Assembly (NCBI RefSeq): GCF_000423585.1
Contig: NZ_AUIG01000024.1
Location: 20,053 to 84,052, forward strand
From: Salinimicrobium xinjiangense DSM 19287
Lineage (GTDB): Bacteria > Bacteroidota > Bacteroidia > Flavobacteriales > Flavobacteriaceae
Length of the DNA stretch: 64,000 nt
Direction of reading: 5' to 3'
The first letter of the stretch is position 1, and each line of letters begins with the position of its first letter. Below are positions 35,699 through 43,271 of the stretch, one piece after another. Both the position numbers and the translations under genes were made by a program. The notes under the pieces are model-generated. The model was not told the origin of the DNA. It searched no databases and saw only the letters and a list, made by a program, of their open reading frames with translations.

Positions 35699-37075
35699 AT
35701 GAAGAAAATTTACCTGCTCGTTTGTTTATTTGCTTTGGCCTTTGTTAGTTGCCAAAAAGAGGAACTACTTCCTGCTGAAACTCAGAATTCTTTTTTGGAA
35801 ACAGTTTCCGAAAAGGAAGCTTTAGATCTGTTAAATAACTTTTCCGGCAACAGGAAATCTTTAAAAAGTGCCGATTATTCTTATGCTGAACCTCATTGGG
35901 ATTCTATGACTTACGAAGAGTTATTAAATACTGAAGAAAAGATCCTTGTTATTCCCGCAACTATCAAAAACAATAGTGGAAATAGCCGGATTTTAATGAT
36001 GAAATTAGAAGGTTTTGTAGAAGGAAGAATACTCACACTGTATAAGGATGAAAAAATCTCAACTAAATTTTTTTCAGGAAAAATGAGCATTAAAACCTTA
36101 GATGGTGAATCTTTGGTTGGATACAAATTAAACGATGGGGTTTTAGTTTCCAAATTTCTTCCTAAATCAACAAAATCAACTTCTAAGACGAGCAGTCCTT
36201 GTGATTCATACAAAACGGGTGAGGATTGGAATTGCGGAGAATTGGATGAGGTTTATCTCGAGGGCACCACTTCTGAACCAACTCCATATGTCTCCATATC
36301 TACAATTTATGCTATTGATGGTGGTGGTACAGAAGAGGAAAATTATTACTACAAAGCCTACGATGACGGCGGCGGTGGCGGAGGAGGCGAAACCTCAACT
36401 ACCCCAGAACCGAATGAGGAAGAGGATAAAATTGATGATAGTGAACTGAAGGACAAAGAAAAATGTATAAATGATTTACTAGATAAAAATGGAAATTCCT
36501 TTGTCAAAGATTTGTTAGCCAAGTTTAAAGGAGATGGTACTGAATTTGATATTAAAATTTTATCAAAAGATAAAGTATGGTCGGAAAATTTACAGGATTA
36601 CGTTAACGCCATAACAAGATCTCCTGTAAATAATGTTATTGAAATACATATCAGCTCGACAAATGCTAATGGAAATTCTGCTCTAGCTGTTACTCGAACC
36701 TTACTTCATGAATATATACACGCTGATATCTTTAGAAAATTGGAAAGTAGGACGAATACCATTCTTGAATTAAATTTCAAAAATATTTTTGAACAATATG
36801 AAGAAGATCATCATGAAACTATGGCGTCGTTATATGTAGAAAGTATGCGAGATGCCCTTAAGAATTTTCATCAAACTGCCTTGACAGCAGATTATAATGC
36901 ATACGTCAATTACTTCGGAACTCCACCAAGTGACTTTTTTTATGAGGCATTAGCATGGCAGGGGTTAAAAAATCATAATGTTCAGGCATATGTAAACCTA
37001 ACGGAGGAAGTAAAAAAGCTTATTTTAGCTGAAGAACAAAAATTAGGATTATTAGGTAAAGACTGCCCACAATGA
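35699..37075 (+). CDS. Lipoprotein with an HExxH metalloprotease-like domain
   Basis: A 458-residue lipoprotein: signal MKKIYLLVCLFALAFVSC, a Ser/Lys-rich N-terminal half with no recognised domain (about 20-210), an acidic and Gly-rich linker (YDDGGGGGGGETSTTPEPNE, about 220-245), and a C-terminal domain containing RTLLHEYIHADIFRKL, an HExxH zinc-binding motif, with HHETMASLYVESM some 45 residues later as a candidate third ligand. It could be a secreted metallopeptidase or a toxin domain joined to a carrier; I do not recognise the family. The stop overlaps the start of the next gene. It is the larger gene of the insert bounded by the two mfd 3' ends. Confidence 0.75.
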   Translation: MKKIYLLVCLFALAFVSCQKEELLPAETQNSFLETVSEKEALDLLNNFSGNRKSLKSADYSYAEPHWDSMTYEELLNTEEKILVIPATIKNNSGNSRILMMKLEGFVEGRILTLYKDEKISTKFFSGKMSIKTLDGESLVGYKLNDGVLVSKFLPKSTKSTSKTSSPCDSYKTGEDWNCGELDEVYLEGTTSEPTPYVSISTIYAIDGGGTEEENYYYKAYDDGGGGGGGETSTTPEPNEEEDKIDDSELKDKEKCINDLLDKNGNSFVKDLLAKFKGDGTEFDIKILSKDKVWSENLQDYVNAITRSPVNNVIEIHISSTNANGNSALAVTRTLLHEYIHADIFRKLESRTNTILELNFKNIFEQYEEDHHETMASLYVESMRDALKNFHQTALTADYNAYVNYFGTPPSDFFYEALAWQGLKNHNVQAYVNLTEEVKKLILAEEQKLGLLGKDCPQ

Positions 37076-37503
37076 AAATATTGAAAAGATACATTGTTTT
37101 AGTTGTCACCTTGTTAGGGTGTTTTTCACATGCTCAGAATGACATGACCTCTTATAAATTCAAGGATACCATATTTTTTGAATTAGATGAAAGTTATTTT
37201 CTAAAAGGAAGGTACGATGAGAATTTGCTCTATATTAAGGATGCTTTAAAAGACGAAGGTTCTTCAGAAACTTTCCTGTTTAAAATAATGGAGCGAAGAA
37301 GTGATATCGCCCCCCCAAAAAAAATTGAAAATTTTCAACAATATATTAGAAATTCCGATTTTTTTAATGAGGAAAAGAAAGTAAATAAACTGAGAGATTA
37401 CAGACTCGCTTCTCATCTTCAAAATTTTACAATATACCTGGTGGATTATAACTGTGAACCTCCTAAATATTTTCGGGTTTACCCATTGACTGAAATAGAA
37501 TAG
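37072..37503 (+). CDS. Small secreted protein, partner of the HExxH lipoprotein
   Basis: A 143-residue protein with a signal peptide (MKILKRYIVLVVTLLGCFSH) and a polar mature part (FKDTIFFELDESYFLKGRYD, LQNFTIYLVDYNCEPPKYF). I do not recognise a family. It overlaps the preceding gene by 4 bp, so the two are translationally coupled. An inhibitor or immunity role is possible from this arrangement, but nothing in the sequence proves it. Confidence 0.7.
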   Translation: MKILKRYIVLVVTLLGCFSHAQNDMTSYKFKDTIFFELDESYFLKGRYDENLLYIKDALKDEGSSETFLFKIMERRSDIAPPKKIENFQQYIRNSDFFNEEKKVNKLRDYRLASHLQNFTIYLVDYNCEPPKYFRVYPLTEIE

Positions 37504-37522
37504 ATACTGGCCAAGAGCAGAT

Positions 37523-37557
37523 AACACCTCTCAAAAATGTCATTTTTGAGAGGTGTT
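37523..37557. terminator. Bidirectional terminator between the insert and mfd
   Basis: A perfect 17-bp stem (AACACCTCTCAAAAATG at 37523-37539 with its complement at 37541-37557) with a one-base centre is followed by atttttcctc on the plus strand. Its right arm overlaps the mfd stop codon. Confidence 0.9.
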
Positions 37558-40500
37558 ATTTTTCCTCCACCTCAACCTCCACCTTAATATCAAGCGGCTG
37601 TAGTACCTTTAAGGCTTTATCCACCGAAATCACTTTTTCAAAGGTCAGCAACAACCTCAACCCGCTGCGGGTCTTCTTTTCCTTCATGGTGCAGCTATGT
37701 GGATGCGTCTGCACGTATTGCAGTACTCTTGTAAAGGCTTTGCTCTGGTAGAATCGCGACTGCTGGTCAGCAATGAAATAGCCGATCAGTTTACCTTGTT
37801 TCATCACGATCTTCTCTAAGCCAATTTTGGAAGCGATCCACTTGATACGAACGCTGTTCAGAAGATCTTCGGCCTCTGCAGGTAGTTCTCCAAAACGATC
37901 CACCAACTCGGCTTCAAACTTCTGAAGCTCTTCTTCGGTTTTCAGGTTGTTGAGCTGCGTGTAAAGATTCAGCCTTTCTGAAATGTTATTGATGTAATCG
38001 TCCGGGAACAGCAATTCGAAGTCCGTATCGATCTGTGTGTCTTTCACATATTCCTTATCCTCTTTCTCCTGCTCCTGATAAAGATCCCTGAATTCATTTT
38101 CCTTCAGTTCCTCGATGGCTTCATTCAGGATTTTTTGATAGGTGTCAAAGCCTATTTCGTTGATGAATCCGCTTTGTTCCCCTCCTAAAAGGTCTCCTGC
38201 GCCACGAATTTCCAGATCCTTCATAGCAATGTTGAATCCGCTACCGAGTTCGCTGAACTGCTCCAGGGCGGTGATACGCTTCCGTGCATCATCTGTCATA
38301 GCAGAATATGGAGGAGTGATAAAATAACAGAATGCTTTTTTATTGCTTCGGCCTACTCGCCCGCGCATCTGGTGCAGATCGGAGAGTCCGAAGTTATTGG
38401 CATTGTTGATAAAAATGGTGTTGGCATTCGGCACGTCGAGTCCACTTTCTACAATTGTGGTCGATACCAGTACATCGAATTCACCGTTCATAAACCTCAG
38501 CATCAAAGTTTCCAGTTTCTTCCCTTCCATCTGTCCGTGACCTATCCCGATCTTCGCATCGGGCACCAGCCGCTGAATCATGCCGGCGACTTCCTTGATA
38601 TTTTCCACCCTGTTATGGATAAAGAATACCTGCCCGCCCCGCTGAATTTCATAAGAAATAGCATCGCGAATGGTCTCTTCGGAAAAACGGATCACATGCG
38701 ATTCAATCGGATACCTGTTCGGCGGCGGAGTAGTAATAGTGGAAAGATCCCTCGCGGCCATCAAACTGAACTGCAGCGTACGCGGAATGGGCGTAGCAGT
38801 CAACGTGAGGGTATCTACATTTTCTTTGATGGTCTTCAGCTTGTCTTTAACAGCCACCCCGAATTTCTGCTCTTCATCCACCACCAGCAGTCCGAGATCT
38901 TTAAATTTCACCGCCTTGTTTACCAGCTGATGAGTTCCAATGACAATATCCACTTTTCCGTTTTCCAGCTCTTCCAAAGTAGTCTTCCTTTCTTTGGCAG
39001 TCCTGAAACGGTTCAAATAATCTACGGTTACAGGGAAATCTTTCAGGCGTTCGGTAAAGGTCTTATAATGCTGAAATGCCAGAATGGTAGTAGGCACCAG
39101 CACCGCCACCTGTTTTCCGTTGTCTACTGCCTTGAAGGCGGCTCTAATGGCAACTTCGGTCTTTCCGAAGCCTACGTCCCCACACACCAGGCGATCCATT
39201 GGGCGTTCGTTCTCCATGTCGGCTTTGACGTCGGCGGTTGCTGTACTTTGATCGGGGGTATCTTCATAAAGGAAAGAGGCTTCCAGCTCGTGTTGCAGGT
39301 AAGAATCAGGCCCGTAAGCGAAGCCTTTTTGTAGCCTGCGCTTGGCGTATAGTTCAATAAGATTGAAGGCGATGTGCTTGACGCGCGCCTTGGTCTTTTG
39401 CTTCAGGGTCTTCCAGGCATTGCTACCCAACTTGTAGATCTTGGGCGGCTTCCCATCCTTCCCGTTGTACTTTGAGATCTTGTGCAGCGAGTGAATACTC
39501 AGGTATAAAATATCGCGTTCGCCGTAGATCAGTTTGATTGCCTCCTGCTTTTTGCCTTCGACGTCGATCTTTTGAAGTCCACCAAATTTCCCTATTCCGT
39601 GGTCAATATGCGTGACATAATCGCCCACTTCGAGGTTCGTAAGCTCCTTTAAGGTAATCGCCTGCTTCTTGGCGTAGCCGTTCTTCAGGTGGAATTTATG
39701 ATACCGCTCAAAGATCTGGTGATCTGTGTAGCAAACCATTTTTTGATCATCGGCAACAAAACCCTGGTACATAGAAAGCACCACAGTTTTATATTTCACC
39801 TCGCCTTCCATGTCGTCAAAAATGTCATGGAAACGCTTTGCCTGCTGCTCGCTGACGCAGAAAATATAATTCGTATACCCGTCTTCACTGTTCTCCCGTA
39901 AATTCTGAATAAGCAGTTCAAAATTCTTGTTGAAGGAAGGCTGTGGTTTGGTACTGAATTCTATCTGCTCAACCTCAGCGTCACCCTGAACTTGTTTCAG
40001 GGTCTGATGGGAGTTGGTCACCACCAGAGAATACTCCTGCATCTGCTCCTTCAAAAGTGCCGAATTACAGAACAATTCTTTGGGCTCGTTGTGCTTTATT
40101 TCTTCGGAAAGATTCTTAAACGCTTCTTCAGCTTTGCTGAAGAGTTTGTCTATCCTATCATACAACAAATGCGGATCCTGACTGAAGATGACGGTGTTAT
40201 CTGAAATATACTTCAAAAAACTCTCCCGCACCTCCTGAAGCCGCTTGTGCTCCACGTTCGGGATCACCGTGATCTTCTTCACCTGATCTGTCGACAGCTG
40301 CGTCTCCACATCAAAGGTCCGGATGCTCTCCACCTCATCCCCGAAAAACTCGATCCTGTATGGCTCATCATTACTGAAAGAAAACACATCCAGAATTCCC
40401 CCTCTTACTGAGAATTCTCCGGGTTCGGTCACAAAATCCACTCTTTTGAACTTGTACTCGAACATCACCTCGTTCACAAAATCGATGGAAAGTTCGTCTC

Positions 40501-40945
40501 CGACTTTTATCTTCAGTGTGTTTTTCTCCAGTTCCTTCCGGGTCACTACCTTCTCAAAAAGGGCATCCGGATAAGTTATTATTATTATGGCAGGTTTCTT
40601 CCGGGAGTTGATGCGGTTGAGTACCTCTGCCCGCAGGAGAACATTGGCATTATCTGTTTCTTCCAGCTGATATGGTCTGCGGTAGCTTCCGGGGTAAAAA
40701 AGCACATTTTTGTCACCCAGCAACTGCTCCAGGTCATTCAGGTAATAGGCAGCTTCTTCCTTGTCATTGAAGATCAGTAGAAAAGGCTTTTCAGCCTCTT
40801 CAAAAGCATTGGCCACCACAAAAGAAAGTGCTGAACCGACAAGGCCTTTTAACTGAACATTATTTCGCGGCAGGGCAAGGGCTTTCCCCAGTTCCAGCTG
40901 TTGAGCCGACTGTGCAAAGCTTTGGGCAATAGAAGATTTACTCAA
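37556..40945 (-). CDS. mfd: Transcription-repair coupling factor Mfd
   Basis: A 1129-residue DNA translocase that removes stalled RNA polymerase and recruits UvrA. Visible parts are the UvrB-like N-terminus, the RNA-polymerase-interaction (CarD-like) domain LEVGDYVTHIDHGIGKFGGL, Walker A in VCGDVGFGKTEVAIRAAFK, the DEEQ box in LLVVDEEQKFGV, TLTATPIPRTLQ, MRGRVGRSNKKAFCYF, and the C-terminal TRCF domain. The frame starts with TTG at 40945 (MSKSSIAQSFAQ); this length suits the family and a TATCTTTG element lies just upstream. A copy of its 3' end lies 2 kb further on. Confidence 0.96.
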   Translation of the reverse strand: MSKSSIAQSFAQSAQQLELGKALALPRNNVQLKGLVGSALSFVVANAFEEAEKPFLLIFNDKEEAAYYLNDLEQLLGDKNVLFYPGSYRRPYQLEETDNANVLLRAEVLNRINSRKKPAIIIITYPDALFEKVVTRKELEKNTLKIKVGDELSIDFVNEVMFEYKFKRVDFVTEPGEFSVRGGILDVFSFSNDEPYRIEFFGDEVESIRTFDVETQLSTDQVKKITVIPNVEHKRLQEVRESFLKYISDNTVIFSQDPHLLYDRIDKLFSKAEEAFKNLSEEIKHNEPKELFCNSALLKEQMQEYSLVVTNSHQTLKQVQGDAEVEQIEFSTKPQPSFNKNFELLIQNLRENSEDGYTNYIFCVSEQQAKRFHDIFDDMEGEVKYKTVVLSMYQGFVADDQKMVCYTDHQIFERYHKFHLKNGYAKKQAITLKELTNLEVGDYVTHIDHGIGKFGGLQKIDVEGKKQEAIKLIYGERDILYLSIHSLHKISKYNGKDGKPPKIYKLGSNAWKTLKQKTKARVKHIAFNLIELYAKRRLQKGFAYGPDSYLQHELEASFLYEDTPDQSTATADVKADMENERPMDRLVCGDVGFGKTEVAIRAAFKAVDNGKQVAVLVPTTILAFQHYKTFTERLKDFPVTVDYLNRFRTAKERKTTLEELENGKVDIVIGTHQLVNKAVKFKDLGLLVVDEEQKFGVAVKDKLKTIKENVDTLTLTATPIPRTLQFSLMAARDLSTITTPPPNRYPIESHVIRFSEETIRDAISYEIQRGGQVFFIHNRVENIKEVAGMIQRLVPDAKIGIGHGQMEGKKLETLMLRFMNGEFDVLVSTTIVESGLDVPNANTIFINNANNFGLSDLHQMRGRVGRSNKKAFCYFITPPYSAMTDDARKRITALEQFSELGSGFNIAMKDLEIRGAGDLLGGEQSGFINEIGFDTYQKILNEAIEELKENEFRDLYQEQEKEDKEYVKDTQIDTDFELLFPDDYINNISERLNLYTQLNNLKTEEELQKFEAELVDRFGELPAEAEDLLNSVRIKWIASKIGLEKIVMKQGKLIGYFIADQQSRFYQSKAFTRVLQYVQTHPHSCTMKEKKTRSGLRLLLTFEKVISVDKALKVLQPLDIKVEVEVEEK

Positions 40946-40962
40946 AAATTAAAAATTTGGTG

Positions 40963-40970
40963 CAAAGATA
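40963..40970 (-). promoter_or_regulatory. Candidate -7 element of mfd
   Basis: TATCTTTG on the minus strand fits TAnnTTTG and lies about 18 bases before the TTG start of mfd. Confidence 0.4.
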
Positions 40971-41062
40971 AAGTTTAAAGTTCAATGCTTACAGGTGGTG
41001 AGTTTTAAACAGAAGTTAAATTAAATGAAAGAGATTGGTTAATTGGGGATTAGTTAATTGGA
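40970..41062. repeat. Short AT-rich word repeats upstream of mfd
   Basis: aaagtttaaagttcaa near 40970-40985 and two copies of a ttaattgg / gattagttaattgg type at 41037-41061. The second type recurs at 48233-48270. Confidence 0.55.
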
Positions 41063-41070
41063 AGGTTTAT

Positions 41071-41209
41071 TTGGGCTAAAGCCCATGTCCCAATCATTCT
41101 CTGATCCTCCGCCTAAAGGCGGAGGCAATTCATTTGATTTTGGACCATGAATTGCCACTGGCTTCAGCCAGTGGTTTTTAATAAGGATCTCAACAGGGCT
41201 TTAGCCCAA
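41071..41209. repeat. REP unit 1 (complete)
   Basis: Layout: A ttgggctaaagccc (41071-41084), hairpin B cctccgcctaaaggcggagg (41106-41125), caattcat, a short centre, atgaattg, hairpin C ccactggcttcagccagtgg (41155-41174), A' gggctttagcccaa (41196-41209). A' is the exact reverse complement of A, and the caattcat/atgaattg stretches are also complementary. Confidence 0.92.
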
Positions 41210-41260
41210 ATTCCAAGGCAGCAATTTGAAAAGTCCTGACATAGGAAAATTTTAATTGAA

Positions 41261-41423
41261 CTAAAGCCCTTAATTTCTAATTCCTTTGGAACCTCCGCAT
41301 AAAGGCGGAGGCAATTCATGCATGGAGGATAATAATTGTTCATATTCTGTTACCACTCCTATGAATTGCCACTGGCTTTAGCCAATGGTTATCGATTTGA
41401 GCAAGATCAGGGCTTTAGCCCAA
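41261..41423. repeat. REP unit 2 (degenerate A)
   Basis: A is reduced to ctaaagccct (41261-41270). B has one change (41292-41311), C has one change that breaks a pair (41369-41388), and A' is intact (41410-41423). Units 2 and 3 form a tandem duplication with a period of about 214 bp, including the spacer that starts attccaaggcagcaattt. Confidence 0.88.
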
Positions 41424-41475
41424 ATTCCAAGGCAGCAATTTTAAAAAGTCCTGACATAGTAAAATTTTAATTGTA

Positions 41476-41602
41476 CTGAAGCCCTTAAAAATATAATCCT
41501 CGGTTCCTCCGCCTGAAGGCGGAGGCAATTCATGGATGGAGGACAGTAATTCTTCATATTCTGTTACCACTCCTATGAATTGCCACTGGCTTTAGCCAGT
41601 GG
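41476..41602. repeat. REP unit 3 (A' missing)
   Basis: A is reduced to ctgaagccct (41476-41485), B is at 41506-41525 with a compensating loop change, and C is at 41583-41602. No A' follows. Confidence 0.85.
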
Positions 41603-41647
41603 TTAAATATTTGAGCAAGTTATGGAGTTTCATTGGTAGAGAACAAT

Positions 41648-41802
41648 TTGGGCTAAAGCCCTTTTCCCTTTATAATCTGATCCTCCGCCTAAAGGCGGAG
41701 GCAATTCATGAGTTTGTAAATCATTTATTTTTGCAACTCATGAATTGCCACTGGCTTCAGCCAGTGGTTAAATATTTGAGCAAGATCAGGGCTTTAGCCC
41801 AA
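41648..41802. repeat. REP unit 4 (complete)
   Basis: A 41648-41661, B 41682-41701, C 41748-41767 and A' 41789-41802, all matching the consensus. The complementary stretches between B and C extend to gcaattcatgag / ctcatgaattgc. It is the unit nearest the transposase start. Confidence 0.92.
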
Positions 41803-41857
41803 TCCTTTGTCTCAAAATAATTTATTAAATTCATCATCAGCCAATTATTAAATCCTC

Positions 41858-42295
41858 ATGCCACACATAAAGGTCTACATCCATTTTGTATGGAGCACCA
41901 AAAACAGAGTTCCTCATCTCAACACTCCGGAGCTTAGAAAAAAGGTGTGGCAGCATATAGCAGAAAATGCCAAAGCAAAAGGAATATTTGTAGATTTTGT
42001 CAATGGGTATGCAGACCATTGTCATTGTCTTGTCTCTTTAGGAGTTGATCAAAGCATTCAAAAGGTGATCAATTTGATTAAAGGAGAATCTTCTCACTGG
42101 ATCAATAAAAATAATCTAACCAAGGCAAAATTTGAATGGCAGGATGATTACTTCGCTGTTTCAGTTTCAGAATCCAATCTTGACAGCTTAAGGAATTATA
42201 TTAAGAATCAAGAGGAGCATCACAGACATAAATCTTTCCAGGAGGAATATGAGGAATTTATAAAGAATTACAATTTCAAAAAATTTGAGAATTGA
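41858..42295 (+). CDS. REP-associated tyrosine transposase (RAYT, IS200/Y1 family)
   Basis: A 145-residue Y1 transposase-domain protein. The HUH metal motif is His54-Cys-His56 in GYADHCHCLVSL, and the catalytic tyrosine is Tyr114 in LRNYIKNQEEHHRHK. KVYIHFVWSTKNRVPHL at the N-terminus is typical of RAYTs. Such proteins cut and join single-stranded REP sequences and are thought to spread them. Here the gene sits between REP units 4 and 5, and its stop is three bases before the A element of unit 5. It is 13 bases shorter in its palindrome spacing on the right than on the left. Residues needed for activity are all present, so it is probably functional. Confidence 0.93.
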   Translation: MPHIKVYIHFVWSTKNRVPHLNTPELRKKVWQHIAENAKAKGIFVDFVNGYADHCHCLVSLGVDQSIQKVINLIKGESSHWINKNNLTKAKFEWQDDYFAVSVSESNLDSLRNYIKNQEEHHRHKSFQEEYEEFIKNYNFKKFEN

Positions 42296-42298
42296 GAA

Positions 42299-42362
42299 TT
42301 GGGCTAAAGCCCTGGTTCTTTATATCCTCTAATCCTCCGCCTAAAGGCGGAGGCAATTCATG
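42299..42362. repeat. REP unit 5 (left half only)
   Basis: A (42299-42312), B (42334-42353) and caattcatg are present; C and A' are absent. It starts three bases after the transposase stop codon. Confidence 0.88.
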
Positions 42363-42417
42363 TAAATCTATTTTTGTTTTCTCTCTTAAAAAATGCTTTA
42401 TCATGCTTCACCTAATT

Positions 42418-42571
42418 TTGGGCTGAAGCCCTTTTTATTTATCTCGTAATCCTCCGCCTGAAGGCGGAGGCAATTAATGAATTTAAAATAAGTCATGTTT
42501 TGCAACTCATGAATTGCCACTGGCTTCAGCCAGTGGTTAAAGATTAATATTATGATAGGGCTTTAGCCCAA
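42418..42571. repeat. REP unit 6 (complete)
   Basis: A with a compensated centre ttgggctgaagccc (42418-42431), B (42451-42470), C (42517-42536) and A' (42558-42571). It ends 54 bases before the pdeM stop codon. Nothing else is visible in the gap 42296-42624. Confidence 0.92.
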
Positions 42572-42624
42572 TATATAGGTTCTTGAAAAAAAATCTTAGT
42601 TCTTGGCTCCAGCAGCCCGACTTT

Positions 42625-43263
42625 CTAATCATTCAAACAAATCACCTCCTCCTTCGTCACTACATACACCTCATCATCTCCCTGCGGAATGAGGATATGT
42701 TTGCCTGTGAACTCGCCGAATGCCGGCAGGATCAATTGATCTTTGGATTTGAAGAAGCAGGATAATTTGAGTTGCTGGCGGCCGAGGCCGTTGATCTTTA
42801 CCCCGGGATGTATGTGTCCGGAAAAATTGAAAAATCCGGCTCTTTCTTCGGGATGGTGAGTGAAGAGGAAATTGTGGAGCACAATCTCACGAATAGATTT
42901 CACTCCCAGAGCGTCGTATTTCAGGGGAGAAATGATGTCATGATTCCCTTCTACTAGAATAACTTCAGCGGAAATTTTCTCCAGCCATGTGGCGAAGATG
43001 AGCCATTCCTTGTTTAAAGTGCTGTGAAAAAGATCCCCAAGAAACACAATTTTATGAGGTGCGAAAAATGCAATTACAGCATCCATTTTCTGAAAGTTGC
43101 CTTTTACCGCCTGCTGCGGCACAGCACTGCCAAACTTCCTGAAATGCGACACCTTCCCCAGATGCACATCACTGATCACCAGCATGTCCTCCTCCTCCCA
43201 AAACATAGCTCCGGATGGATGTAGTATGAACGTCTGATTATAAAGACTAAGTGTTTTTGTCAT
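42625..43263 (-). CDS. pdeM: Ligase-associated DNA damage response endonuclease PdeM
   Basis: A 212-residue calcineurin-like phosphoesterase. The metal-binding motifs are all visible: VISDVHLGKVSHFRKFG, IVFLGDLFHSTLN, VEGNHDIIS, FTHHPEE and FSGHIHPGVKI. PdeM is encoded with an ATP-dependent DNA ligase, an Lhr-like helicase and a beta-lactamase-fold exonuclease in many bacteria, and this is the arrangement here. It is the last gene of that operon, 8 bp after the helicase. Confidence 0.94.
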   Translation of the reverse strand: MTKTLSLYNQTFILHPSGAMFWEEEDMLVISDVHLGKVSHFRKFGSAVPQQAVKGNFQKMDAVIAFFAPHKIVFLGDLFHSTLNKEWLIFATWLEKISAEVILVEGNHDIISPLKYDALGVKSIREIVLHNFLFTHHPEERAGFFNFSGHIHPGVKINGLGRQQLKLSCFFKSKDQLILPAFGEFTGKHILIPQGDDEVYVVTKEEVICLND

Positions 43264-43271
43264 TTTTGAAG

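Noticed and set aside
38372..39334. Plus-strand open frame of 320 codons inside mfd
   Set aside because: It lies antisense to the conserved helicase domain of mfd and has no recognisable protein features.
41071..42571. A CRISPR array
   Set aside because: The repeats are irregularly spaced, composed of palindromes with divergent truncations, and the intervals are themselves repeated; no cas gene is present. The RAYT gene explains them as REP units.
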